Assembly (NCBI GenBank): GCA_963761015.1
Contig: CAVXFL010000009.1
Location: 737,664-801,663 of the forward strand
DNA length: 64,000 nt
Source of the DNA: CAVXFL01 sp963761015
Lineage (GTDB): Bacteria > Pseudomonadota > Alphaproteobacteria > Acetobacterales > Acetobacteraceae
Reading direction: 5' to 3'
A program made the position numbers and the translations under genes. Below, one piece after another: positions 1-8,337 of the stretch. Numbering within the stretch: the stretch's first letter is position 1; every line of letters starts with the position of its first letter. The notes below the pieces were generated by a model that saw nothing but the letters and a program-made list of their open reading frames with translations, searched no databases and was not told where the DNA came from.

Positions 1-410
1 GACCGCCCGTCGGTGGTCAGGTCCTCGACCAGCAGGGTGCGCTTGCCTTCCGGCACATCGCCCTCGATCAGGGCGTTGCGCCCGTGCCCTTTCGGCTGCT
101 TGCGCACATAGGCCATGGGCGCGAGCAGCCGGTCGGCGATCCAGGCGGCGAAGGGGATGCCGGCGGTCTCGCCGCCCGCTACCACGTCGATGCTCTCGTA
201 GCCGACCTGGCGACCGATCTTCTCCACGCCCAGCGCGCAGATTTTCGCGCGTGCCCGCGGGTAGAAGATAATCCGGCGGCAATCGATGTAAACCGGCGAT
301 TTCCAACCCGACGTTAAGGTGTAGGGTTCCGCGGGGCGGAAGTTGATGGCGTTGATTTCCAGGAGGATGCGGGCGGTGGTGAGGGCGGCGTCGCGATCCC
401 AGTCGGTCAT
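1..410 (-). CDS. pyrE: Orotate phosphoribosyltransferase, C-terminus cut by window edge
   Basis: PyrE joins orotate to PRPP to make OMP in cytosolic de novo pyrimidine synthesis. The window holds the first 136 residues, starting MTDWDRDAALTTARILLE. Family features are present: the YTLTSGWKSPVYID segment near residues 30-43, the VAGGETAGIPFA loop near 77-88, the RKQPKGHG flexible-loop region near 103-110, and the PRPP-binding motif LLVEDLTTDG at about 126-135. The rest lies beyond base 1. The ATG complement is at 408-410. The next gene is divergent. I am confident of the family; operon partners cannot be seen. Confidence 0.93.
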   Translation of the reverse strand, partial: MTDWDRDAALTTARILLEINAINFRPAEPYTLTSGWKSPVYIDCRRIIFYPRARAKICALGVEKIGRQVGYESIDVVAGGETAGIPFAAWIADRLLAPMAYVRKQPKGHGRNALIEGDVPEGKRTLLVEDLTTDGR

Positions 411-537
411 GTGCCCGGCCCTTGTCTCGACCCGCGGTTGCGCACTGGCGCCCCTGTGTATGCTGCCCGCCATCGGCGTCGTGTTCCTGTCCTGGCGCGC
501 GCTTGCCGCGGCCGCGCGCGGCGCTAGGTAACGCGCC

Positions 538-1608
538 ATGGCAGGCACGTCCATCGACCTGGAGGACGTCGCCGAGGCCGGTTTCCCCGGCGACCGGGTC
601 TGGGTGCTGGACGACCCGCGCGACCGCGCCTCGCTGCAGGCGATCGGCATCGCCGAGCGCCTGGGGCTGCCGTTCCGCCGCGTGCCCCTCGGGTGGAACC
701 TGTTCGCCCCCTTGGCGGCGCTGGCGCCGGCCGGATCGCTGCTGGGGCTGGCACAACCGACGGCGCGCACGCCGCTCGCGGCGGGGCGGCCGCCGCCCGA
801 GGCGCGCCTGCCGGTGCCGCTGCCGGGCGGCGCCGGCCCGGCGTTGACGATTTCGGGCGGCTATCGGTCGGCCGCCGTCGCGCTCTGGCTGCAACAGCGG
901 TTCGGCACCAGGGCGGTGCATTGCACCCGCCCGCCCCTGCACGGGTGGAAATTCGATCTGCTGGTCGTCGGCAGTCACGACCATCCGCCGGAATGGCCGA
1001 ACGTGTTCCCGGTGCTCGGCGTGCCGCACCGGCTGTCGGTTCTGGCGCTCTGCCAGGCCGCGGCCGCCTGGGAGAGCCGGCTGGCGCATCTGCCGCGGCC
1101 GCGCGTGGCGCTGCTGGTGGGTGGGCCGGTGCGGGCGAGCGACATGGTGCCGGCGGTGGCGCACGGGCTAGGGCTGAAGGTGGCGGCGCTCGCGCGCCAG
1201 CGCGGCGGCTCGGTGCTGGCGATTACCAGCCGGCGCACCGGCGACGAAGCGACCGCCGCCTTGGCGGCCGGACTGTCCTCGGCCATGCATCTGCTGCACC
1301 GAAGGGGCGAACCGGGCGAGGACCCCTATGCCGGCTTCCTGGCCTGCGCCGACGCGATCGTCGTGACGGGCGATTCGCTGCTGCGGCTCAGCGAGGCCTG
1401 CGCCACCTCGGCACCGGTATTTATCGCGCTGCCGGAACTGGGCGGGGCGCGGCAGCGGCGCCTGCATGCCAGCCTGATCGAAGCCGACGCGGCGCGCCCG
1501 TTAGATCGCGACTTCTCTCCCTGGCCGCGCCGCCCGCTCGACGAGGCCGCCCGCGTCGCGCAGGAGATCGTCCGCCGCTTTCTGCTGGATCTGAGCCGAA
1601 TCGATTGA
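538..1608 (+). CDS. ELM1/GtrOC1-like putative nucleoside-diphosphate-sugar epimerase family protein
   Basis: A 356-residue protein starting MAGTSIDLEDVAEAG. It matches the family called mitochondrial fission ELM1 in plants and widespread in alphaproteobacteria (COG3660). Supporting segments are VWVLDDPRDRAS near the N-terminus, SRRTGDEATAALAAGL near residue 225, and the C-terminal IVVTGDSLLRLSEACATSAPVFI region, which looks like a nucleotide-sugar-binding glycosyltransferase-B fold. The bacterial function is not established. A role in glycan or envelope metabolism is inference. The upstream pyrE is divergent and the downstream methyltransferase remnant is unrelated. Confidence 0.75.
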   Translation: MAGTSIDLEDVAEAGFPGDRVWVLDDPRDRASLQAIGIAERLGLPFRRVPLGWNLFAPLAALAPAGSLLGLAQPTARTPLAAGRPPPEARLPVPLPGGAGPALTISGGYRSAAVALWLQQRFGTRAVHCTRPPLHGWKFDLLVVGSHDHPPEWPNVFPVLGVPHRLSVLALCQAAAAWESRLAHLPRPRVALLVGGPVRASDMVPAVAHGLGLKVAALARQRGGSVLAITSRRTGDEATAALAAGLSSAMHLLHRRGEPGEDPYAGFLACADAIVVTGDSLLRLSEACATSAPVFIALPELGGARQRRLHASLIEADAARPLDRDFSPWPRRPLDEAARVAQEIVRRFLLDLSRID

Positions 1609-1667
1609 GTGCCCCGCGGAGTTGCGGCACGAACGCGGCCGAGCCGCCACCCGAGGACAAAGCAGGC

Positions 1668-2945
1668 ATGGCATCTCGTGCGCTTTCGCGGCGGAGGGAG
1701 CCGCTTCCGCTCTTTGCATCCCCGCGACTTCGCAAGCCAGAGCGGATTCGCAGTAGAACCGATTTGTGCGCCGCGTTGCGCGAGTTCTCCTTCAACGGCG
1801 CGCCGACCGCCGAGATGGAGCAGAACGGGCTTCGGTATTTTGTCAACGAATTCTGGACATCCGGCCAGCGTCAGGCGCACAGCTTGCACGAAATCAGCTA
1901 CCGCGCCTGCTTCAAGCCGCAATTGCCCGAGTTCTTCATCGCCCGCCTGACCGATCCGGGGGACACGGTCTACGACCCCTTTTCCGGCCGAGGAACAACC
2001 TCGATTTAATCGGCTTTGATGCGGCGACGGCCGGTCGCAAACGATGCGAATCCGCTTAGCGAAATTCTTGTCCGCCCGCGCCTCGACCCGCCGCCAATAG
2101 AGGCGATTCAGGCGAGGCTCGAGCAACTCGATCTGAACGGCACGGAGCCCACACCCAAAGAGCGAGAGCTACTCGTCTTCTATCACTTGGCGACGCTTCG
2201 GCAGATCTGTGCGCTGCGTCGGTACCTGCTCGATCGCGCTGCAACCGGAAACCTCGACCCGGTGGACGAATGGATACGAATGATAACCATTAACCGTCTC
2301 ACCGGCCACTCGCCTGGATTTTTTTCCGTCTATACGCTGCCGCCCAATCAGGCCGTGAGTATCGAATCGCAGAGGAAGATCAACGCCGACCGGAAGCAAG
2401 TACCGCCGTTTCGCGATGTCCGGGCGCTGATTCTGAAGAAGAGCAGGTCATTGCTCGCCGACGGTGCACCGCCGCCCCATCCGCCGGCGGTGCTGATGAC
2501 CGGCCCGGCTGTTTGCACGCCGGAGTTACGCGATGGCGAGGTGGATCTTCTGATCACGTCACCACCGTTCCTTGATGTCGTGGATTATGAAGGGGATAAT
2601 TGGCTGCGCTGCTGGTTCGCGGGAATCGAGGCCAAGTCGGTCCGGATCGACCGGCACCGAGAGATTGCTGCGTGGGAGTCCTTCGTGCGTGATGCCTTCA
2701 AGGAGTTTGCGCGAGTCGTTCGCCTCGGTGGATTCGTGGCCTTTGAAGTGGGCGAGGTTCGTGGCGGCAAAATCCTGCTGGAGAAGCATGTGGCGGCAGC
2801 GATCAGCGAACTGCCGTTCGAGATCCTGGGGATCTGTACTGAATTCGGCAGGAATTCACGAAAACCGCGAATTGTTGGGGGGTGACCAACAACACTGGTG
2901 GCACAAATACCAATCGGATTGGTACTGGTCCGGCGTTTGGACTGA
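1668..2945 (+). pseudogene. N4/N6 DNA methyltransferase, decayed by a stop and two frameshifts
   Basis: The first piece (1668-2009) ends in the SAM-binding motif I, DPFSGRGTT. An in-frame TAA at 2007-2009 follows, and the same frame resumes through 2016-2846 with catalytic motif IV, TSPPF, at about 2558. An insertion of about five bases near 2844-2848 then shifts the frame: the conserved tail EFTKTANCWGVTNN reads from 2852 in another frame. One more extra base near 2921 restores the first frame for IVLVRRLD and a TGA at 2943-2945. Motif I precedes motif IV. Base composition here is lower in GC than in the neighbours, which suggests transfer. No restriction endonuclease gene is visible nearby, so this could be an orphan or the remains of a restriction system. 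Confidence 0.8.
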
Positions 2946-3018
2946 GAAGACACTGTCTTTGCAGGGTTACTATGTTGTTATATTGGAATGGAAATCGACG
3001 CGTTCGAGGGAGCTGGCA

Positions 3019-4089
3019 ATGAACCGCACATACCGCATCGCGGTGATCCCGGGCGACGGGATCGGCAAGGAGACGGTGCCGGAGGGGCTGCGCGTGCTGG
3101 AAGCCGCCGCTAGGCGGTTCGGATTCGCGCTCAGGCTCGACGAATACGACTGGTCCTGCGAGCGCTACGCGAAAACCGGGGCGATGATGCCGGCGGACGG
3201 GCTCGACCAGCTCCGCGAGGCCAAGGCGATCTATTTCGGCGCCGTCGGCTGGCCGGGCGTGCCGGACCACGTCTCGCTCTGGGGCCTGCTCATGCCGTTC
3301 CGGCGCGGCTTCGACCAGTACGTGAACCTCCGCCCGTGCCGGCTGTTGCCCGGCGTGCGAACCCCGCTCGCCGGCCGCACCGAAAAAGATATCGACTTCT
3401 ACGTCGTGCGCGAGAACACCGAGGGCGAATACGGCAATATCGGCGGGCGCATGTTCGAGGGCACCGAGCGCGAATACGCGACCCAGCTCGCGGTGTTCAG
3501 CCGCCAGGGCGTGGACCGCATTCTGAAATACGCCTTCGAGCTGGCGCGCACGCGGCCGCGGCGGCACGTCACCTCGGCTACCAAGTCGAACGGCATCACC
3601 ATCACCATGCCGTACTGGGACGAACGCTTCGCCGCCATGGCGAAGCAGTACCCGGACGTGAAGACGGCGCAGTTCCATATCGACATCCTGTGCGCGCATT
3701 TCGTGCAGCACCCGGACTGGTTCGACGTGGTGGTCGCCTCCAACCTGTTCGGCGACATATTGAGCGATCTCGGCCCGGCGGTGGCCGGCTCCATCGGCAT
3801 CGCGCCCTCGGCGAACATCAACCCGGAGGGCGTCCATCCCTCGCTGTTCGAGCCGGTGCACGGCTCGGCGCCGGACATCGCCGGCAAGCACATCTGCAAC
3901 CCGATCGGGCAGGTGTGGTCGGGGGCCATGATGCTGGACCACCTCGGCGAGACCGAGGCCGCGCGAGCGATCGAGGGCGCCATCACGACGCTGTTGAGCG
4001 AGGGCGGCCCGCGCACGCGCGACATGGGTGGCCAGGCCGGCACGGCGGAGGTCGGCCGCGCGCTCGCCGAGATCGTGGCCGGCGCCTGA
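3019..4089 (+). CDS. ttuC: Tartrate dehydrogenase/decarboxylase-like beta-decarboxylating dehydrogenase
   Basis: A 356-residue NAD-dependent member of the isocitrate/isopropylmalate/tartrate dehydrogenase family, oxidising and decarboxylating a 2-hydroxy acid. The N-terminus has the IAVIPGDGIGKETVPEG signature. FYVVRENTEGEYGNIGGR supplies the substrate loop. NLFGDILSDLGPAVAGS carries the metal-binding aspartates, and EPVHGSAPDIAGK the NAD site. The Arg/Tyr pattern and the MPFRRGFDQYVNLRP segment fit tartrate dehydrogenase better than LeuB, which should sit in a leu operon. A plausible GGGAG-type ribosome site lies just upstream of ATG 3019. It stands alone. D-malate dehydrogenase (DmlA) is a close alternative that sequence alone does not exclude. 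Confidence 0.85.
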   Translation: MNRTYRIAVIPGDGIGKETVPEGLRVLEAAARRFGFALRLDEYDWSCERYAKTGAMMPADGLDQLREAKAIYFGAVGWPGVPDHVSLWGLLMPFRRGFDQYVNLRPCRLLPGVRTPLAGRTEKDIDFYVVRENTEGEYGNIGGRMFEGTEREYATQLAVFSRQGVDRILKYAFELARTRPRRHVTSATKSNGITITMPYWDERFAAMAKQYPDVKTAQFHIDILCAHFVQHPDWFDVVVASNLFGDILSDLGPAVAGSIGIAPSANINPEGVHPSLFEPVHGSAPDIAGKHICNPIGQVWSGAMMLDHLGETEAARAIEGAITTLLSEGGPRTRDMGGQAGTAEVGRALAEIVAGA

Positions 4090-4290
4090 ATTTCGCTCCC
4101 CGGCCGGAAAACAGCTTCGTCATCCTGTTCAAGCAGGGGAGGCCGGCGGGCCACTTGTCGGCCGGCCACCCCCTGAAGCCACACCAAGCCGAATCCCCGG
4201 CGGATGTCAGCCAACGCTTGCGAAGATCGGAAGGCAGACGCTAGGATGGCGCCATCAAATGCGAATCATTCGCAGCAACCGGGAGCGTTC

Positions 4291-4530
4291 ATGGGCCGCG
4301 ATCACAGCCACATCGCCAGGCGATGCGAGCGTGCCGTCGTTACGGCGTATCGCGACCTCAGGGCGCACGGACGCGGCGACCTCGAGTTGTTTCAGGCTTG
4401 CACGACGCTCTACCGCATCCATCACCCGGAAGCCTCGCTGAACGAGGCGCGGCGGCTGGTCGCCGAGTGGATCGACCACCACGTGGTCCGCGAGGACGCC
4501 GGCCCGACCGCCGGCTGCGCCTGCAACTGA
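4291..4530 (+). CDS. Small hypothetical protein
   Basis: A 79-residue protein starting MGRDHSHIARRCERAV. I chose the ATG at 4291 because GGGAG lies 8 bases upstream, and the codons before it look non-coding. The sequence is helical and charged, with no signal peptide or membrane segment. It ends GPTAGCACN, where two cysteines near the C-terminus could bind metal, though that is speculation. I do not recognise the family. The gene sits between the tartrate-dehydrogenase-like gene and cysS on the same strand. Confidence 0.55.
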   Translation: MGRDHSHIARRCERAVVTAYRDLRAHGRGDLELFQACTTLYRIHHPEASLNEARRLVAEWIDHHVVREDAGPTAGCACN

Positions 4531-4618
4531 TCCGATTGCCCGCCCCGCCGGGGCCGGGCGGCGCGCCCGCGTTGATTTGCCGGCCGGCTCGGCCGACATA
4601 GCGCCCGAAAGGGCGACC

Positions 4619-5971
4619 ATGCCGGAACTCTACCTGCACAACAGCCTGACGCGGCGGCGCGAGCGGTTCGTCCCGCTCGATCCCCGGCATGTGCGCATGT
4701 ACGTCTGCGGGCCGACCGTGTACGACGTGCCGCATCTCGGCAACGCCCGCCCGGCCGTGGTGTTCGACGTGCTCGCGCGCCTGCTGCGCCGGCTCTATCC
4801 GCGCGTCACCTACGTCCAGAACATCACCGACGTCGACGACAAGATCAACACGCGCGCGGCCGAGACGGGCGAGCCCATTTCCGCCATCACCGCCCGGACC
4901 GCCGCCGAATACCACGCCGACATGGCGGCGCTGGGCGTCGTGCCCCCGGACGTGGAGCCGCGCGCCACCGCGCACGTCCCGGAGATGATCGCGCTCATCG
5001 AGCGGCTGATCGCGAGCGACCACGCCTACGCCGCCGACGGTCACGTGCTGTTCGCGGTCGCGAGCTTTGCGGAATACGGAAAGCTGTCGGGCCGCAGCCC
5101 GGACGAATTGTTGGCGGGCGCGCGCGTGGAGGTAGCGCCGTACAAGCGCGATCCCGGCGATTTCGTGCTGTGGAAGCCCTCGACGCCGGATCTGCCCGGC
5201 TGGCATAGTCCCTGGGGGCGCGGCCGGCCGGGCTGGCACATCGAGTGCAGTGCCATGTCCTGGCGCTATCTCGGCGAGACCTTCGACATCCACGGCGGCG
5301 GCGGCGATCTGTTGTTCCCGCACCACGAGAACGAGCGGGCGCAAAGCCTCTGCGCCTTTCCCGGCAGCCGCTTCGCCCGCTACTGGGTCCACAACGGCAT
5401 GCTGCGCGTGAACGGCGAGAAGATGTCGAAGAGCCTCGGCAACATCGTCACGCTGCGCGACGTGCTGGCGCGCGCCCCCGCCGAGGCGGTGCGACTGGTG
5501 CTGCTGCGCACCCATTACCGGGCGGTGCTCGATTTCTCCGATACGGCGCTGGCCGAGGCGCGCCGCGACATGGACCGGTTCTACCGCGCCCTGGAACACG
5601 CCCCGACCGGCGCCGGGGCCCACGATTCCGTGCCGGCCGGCGTGCTGGACGCGCTCTGCGACGATCTGAACACCCCGCTCGCGATTTCCGAACTGCACCG
5701 GCTGGCCGATGCGGCGCTCGCGGGCGAGGAGGACGCGCCAACGGAACTGCGCGGCGGCGCTCGGCTGCTCGGACTGTTGCAGGGCGACGCGGCCGAATGG
5801 TTTCGCGGCGGCGTGGACGCCGCGGGGATCGAGGCCAAGATCGCGGCGCGGTCGGATGCCCGCCGCGCCCGCGACTTCGCCCGCGCCGACGCCATCCGCG
5901 CCGAACTCGCCGCCGAGGGCATCGTGCTGGAGGACACGGCGGCGGGAACCACGTGGCGCCGCGCCTCTTGA
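4619..5971 (+). CDS. cysS: Cysteinyl-tRNA synthetase
   Basis: A 450-residue class I aminoacyl-tRNA synthetase that charges tRNA-Cys. The zinc and active-site segment YVCGPTVYDVPHLGNA is at residues 28-43, with HLGNA as the HIGH motif. WHIECSAMSWRYLG and HHENERAQS supply further zinc ligands, and EKMSKSLGN is the KMSKS loop. The C-terminal helical domain is present and length is normal. The start MPELYLHNS at 4619 is preferred over the upstream ATG at 4577 because it matches the usual family N-terminus. Neighbouring genes appear unrelated to translation, except trmJ 0.5 kb downstream. Confidence 0.95.
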   Translation: MPELYLHNSLTRRRERFVPLDPRHVRMYVCGPTVYDVPHLGNARPAVVFDVLARLLRRLYPRVTYVQNITDVDDKINTRAAETGEPISAITARTAAEYHADMAALGVVPPDVEPRATAHVPEMIALIERLIASDHAYAADGHVLFAVASFAEYGKLSGRSPDELLAGARVEVAPYKRDPGDFVLWKPSTPDLPGWHSPWGRGRPGWHIECSAMSWRYLGETFDIHGGGGDLLFPHHENERAQSLCAFPGSRFARYWVHNGMLRVNGEKMSKSLGNIVTLRDVLARAPAEAVRLVLLRTHYRAVLDFSDTALAEARRDMDRFYRALEHAPTGAGAHDSVPAGVLDALCDDLNTPLAISELHRLADAALAGEEDAPTELRGGARLLGLLQGDAAEWFRGGVDAAGIEAKIAARSDARRARDFARADAIRAELAAEGIVLEDTAAGTTWRRAS

Positions 5972-6013
5972 GCCTTGGATCGTTCATGTTCTCCAAGGAC
6001 AGGAGGTTCCGCC

Positions 6014-6490
6014 ATGCACCGCACGATGCCGTGCCTCGCCGCCCTGGCCCTGGCCGCCGCGCTCCCGGCCTGCACCGCGGTTTCGCAGCGGCCGGCCGGG
6101 TCGATGCCGCCGCTCGGATCGGGGCAGCCGCCCGGCCATGTCGCCGTGACGGCGACCGTCGGTCCCCACGGCGAGGCGGTTCCCTGGACGATGCAACCGC
6201 CCGGCGGCCCTGCCCGGCCGCCGGAGCCCAGTTCCACGGTCGCTTATCGCGGCGTGCTTTCCCGCGCCCGTATCGGCATGGCGATCCCGTTCACCGGGGA
6301 CGCCGACCAGGACTTCGTCGGCAACATGGTGCCGCACCAGGAAGCGGGGATCGATCTCGCCGAGGTCGAGCTGAAATACGGCCGCAACCCGGAGGTCCTG
6401 CGCCTCGCCAGACGGATCATCCGCGAGAACCGGCGCGAGAACGACGCCATGAACGCCTGGCTGCGGCGGCATCCGGTTGTGCAGCGATGA
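6014..6490 (+). CDS. DUF305 family lipoprotein
   Basis: A 158-residue protein with a lipoprotein signal peptide: a hydrophobic stretch ending LAAALPAC, with Cys near residue 20 as the likely lipidated residue. The C-terminal half has the DUF305 signature ADQDFVGNMVPHQEAGIDLAE, with the MxPHxxxA helix that in this ferritin-like fold may bind metal. A proline-rich linker joins the two parts. The start at 6014 is supported by AGGAGG 7 bases upstream. Function is unknown; DUF305 proteins are often linked to copper or metal exposure, but nothing here shows that. trmJ begins 10 bases after the stop. Confidence 0.8.
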   Translation: MHRTMPCLAALALAAALPACTAVSQRPAGSMPPLGSGQPPGHVAVTATVGPHGEAVPWTMQPPGGPARPPEPSSTVAYRGVLSRARIGMAIPFTGDADQDFVGNMVPHQEAGIDLAEVELKYGRNPEVLRLARRIIRENRRENDAMNAWLRRHPVVQR

Positions 6491-6500
6491 TTGCGGCCGC

Positions 6501-7298
6501 ATGACCGGGCGTGATGGCGGCGCGGGGCTCGCGCCCGCCGGGAACGCCCCGGTCGTCGTTCTGGTGCGCCCGCAGCTCGCGGAAAACATCGGCGCGGCCG
6601 CACGGGCGATGGGCAATGGCGGCTTGTTCCATCTGCGCCTCGTCGCCCCGCGCGATGGCTGGCCGCAGGAGAAAGCCTGGCGCACCGCCTCGGGGGCCGA
6701 TGCCATCCTGAACGCGCTCAGCGTGCACGACTCGCTCGCCGAGGCGGTGGCGGATCTCCACCACGTCTACGCGACCTGTCCGCGCCCGCGGCATATCGTC
6801 AAGCCGGTGCTGACGGCGCGCGGGGCGGCGGCGGAACTGCGCGAGGTCGGCGCGCGCGGGCTCAAGGCGGGCGTGCTGTTCGGCCCGGAACGGGCCGGGC
6901 TCGACAACGACGAGATGGCGCACGCGGACGCGCTGATCCGCTATCCGCTCAATCCCGGCTTCATGTCGCTGAACATCGCGCAGGCGGTGATGATCCTGGC
7001 CTACGAGTGGTGGACCGCCGCCGATCCCACACCGCCGCGGCTGCTGATGACCAACGAGACGCGGGTGGCGACGAAGGGCCAGTTGGAGAATTTCCTGGCG
7101 CAGCTGGTCGATCAGCTCGATGCCTGTGGCTTCCTGCGCAACCCGCCGAAGCGGCCCGGCATGATCCGCAACATCCGCCACTTCTTCCAGCGCGGCGAGG
7201 TGACCGAGCAGGAACTCCGCACCTTGCATGGCATCGTGACCGAATTGGCGATCGGCCGCCGGGCGCGCGGGCGGCTGGAGCCCGACATGCTGCCATAG
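6501..7298 (+). CDS. trmJ: tRNA (cytidine/uridine-32-2'-O)-methyltransferase TrmJ-type SpoU enzyme
   Basis: A 265-residue SPOUT methyltransferase that uses SAM to 2'-O-methylate tRNA position 32. The three SpoU motifs are clear: ENIGAAARAMGNGG near the N-terminus, LFGPERAGLDNDE in the middle, and PLNPGFMSLNIAQAV forming the trefoil-knot cofactor site. A C-terminal helical extension (about residues 190-260) is typical of TrmJ. The ATG at 6501 starts MTGRDGGAG. A perfect 16-bp palindrome, GGCTGGCGCGCCAGCC, follows the stop at about 7299-7314, between this gene and the convergent DUF3309 gene. Confidence 0.88.
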   Translation: MTGRDGGAGLAPAGNAPVVVLVRPQLAENIGAAARAMGNGGLFHLRLVAPRDGWPQEKAWRTASGADAILNALSVHDSLAEAVADLHHVYATCPRPRHIVKPVLTARGAAAELREVGARGLKAGVLFGPERAGLDNDEMAHADALIRYPLNPGFMSLNIAQAVMILAYEWWTAADPTPPRLLMTNETRVATKGQLENFLAQLVDQLDACGFLRNPPKRPGMIRNIRHFFQRGEVTEQELRTLHGIVTELAIGRRARGRLEPDMLP

Positions 7299-7329
7299 GC
7301 TGGCGCGCCAGCCGGCCGCCGAAGCGGCG

Positions 7330-7482
7330 CTACCAGAACCCGACCAGCACCAGGACGAGGATCACCACGAGAACGACGCTGAGCCCGCCCGCCGGGTAGT
7401 AGCCCCACCCGGCGCTGTACGGCCAGGTCGGCAGCGCGGCCAGCAGCAGCAGAATCAGGATGACCAGCAGTATCCAGCCCAT
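7330..7482 (-). CDS. DUF3309 small membrane protein
   Basis: A 50-residue protein, MGWILLVILILLLLAALP then WPYSAGWGYYPAGG, then a second hydrophobic stretch ending LVLVGFW. Two short transmembrane segments flank a Tyr/Gly-rich loop with the TWP-x-S-x-GWGY pattern of DUF3309. The start at 7482 is preferred over an upstream ATG at 7527 because it matches family length. Function is unknown; it would sit in the inner membrane. Confidence 0.8.
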   Translation of the reverse strand: MGWILLVILILLLLAALPTWPYSAGWGYYPAGGLSVVLVVILVLVLVGFW

Positions 7483-7592
7483 GTGCCGCTCGCTTCCCGG
7501 AGCCGTGGCAATACGCCGGCAACGCACCGGGGCGGGAACGGTTCACCCGCGCATCGCATAAGCGGTTTGTCGTGAACGCGGGATCCGCGCGG

Positions 7593-8258
7593 TCAGACCA
7601 GGTGCTTGGCGAAGAAGGCGAGGGTGCGGGTCTCGGCCAGTTGCGCGGCCTCGGCATTGTAGCTGCCGCGCTCGTCGCAACCGAAGCCGTGGCCGGCGCC
7701 CGGGTAGGTGTAAATTTCCACCGATGGCTGCGCGGCGCGGATGGCCTCGACGTCGGCGAGCGGAATGGAGGCGTCGGTCTCGCCGAAATGCAGCTGCACC
7801 GGGCAGTGCGGCTTGGCCGTGCGGGTCGCGGCGATCTGGCCGCCGTACCATCCGACCGCGGCGCCGAACAGATCGGTCCGGGTCGCGCCCCACCACGCCA
7901 CCGTACCGCCAAAGCAATACCCGACGATGCCGCGCTTCCTCGCCCCCAGCGCCTCGAGCGCAGCCGTGATGTCGGCGATCACGCCCGCTTCCGACAGCTT
8001 GCCGCGCACTTCCCGGCCGCGCGCGATGTCGTCCGGCGTGTAGCCGAGTTCGACGCCGCGTTCCGCCCGGTCGAACAGGGCCGGAGCGACAACGAAGTAG
8101 CCCTCCTCGGCGAACCGGTCGCAGACTTTTCGGATGTGGCGGTTCACGCCGAAAATTTCCTGCACCACCACGAGCCCGCGCGGCGCTTGCGGAGGCCCGC
8201 TCTGGTAGACGGAAAGGGTATGGCCGTCCGCGGCCTTCAGGTCGATCGTGTAAGCCAT
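7593..8258 (-). CDS. Dienelactone hydrolase family protein
   Basis: A 221-residue alpha/beta hydrolase that opens lactone or ester bonds. The nucleophile elbow is GYCFGG with Cys at about residue 115, as in dienelactone hydrolase rather than a serine esterase. The acid is in FGETDASIP and the histidine in GAGHGFGCDERG. No signal peptide, so cytosolic. It stands alone without other chlorocatechol genes, so the physiological substrate is unknown and housekeeping carboxymethylenebutenolidase-like activity is the most that can be said. Confidence 0.88.
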   Translation of the reverse strand: MAYTIDLKAADGHTLSVYQSGPPQAPRGLVVVQEIFGVNRHIRKVCDRFAEEGYFVVAPALFDRAERGVELGYTPDDIARGREVRGKLSEAGVIADITAALEALGARKRGIVGYCFGGTVAWWGATRTDLFGAAVGWYGGQIAATRTAKPHCPVQLHFGETDASIPLADVEAIRAAQPSVEIYTYPGAGHGFGCDERGSYNAEAAQLAETRTLAFFAKHLV

Positions 8259-8337
8259 GGCGTGCTCCCTGCCTCGCGAGGCCCATAGGCTATCGCCGCG
8301 CGCCGGAACGCGCCAGCATCGATCGGTGTCGGCGATG

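Noticed and set aside
2007..2009. Readthrough or recoding of the TAA in the methyltransferase
   Set aside because: No recoding signal is present and the gene has two further frameshifts, so decay or error is simpler.
2803..3942. A 379-codon frame opposite the tartrate dehydrogenase gene
   Set aside because: Shadow of an intact catalytic gene; no domain features.
7299..7314. 16-base perfect palindrome between trmJ and the DUF3309 gene as a terminator
   Set aside because: It has no loop or T-run; noted in the trmJ entry only.
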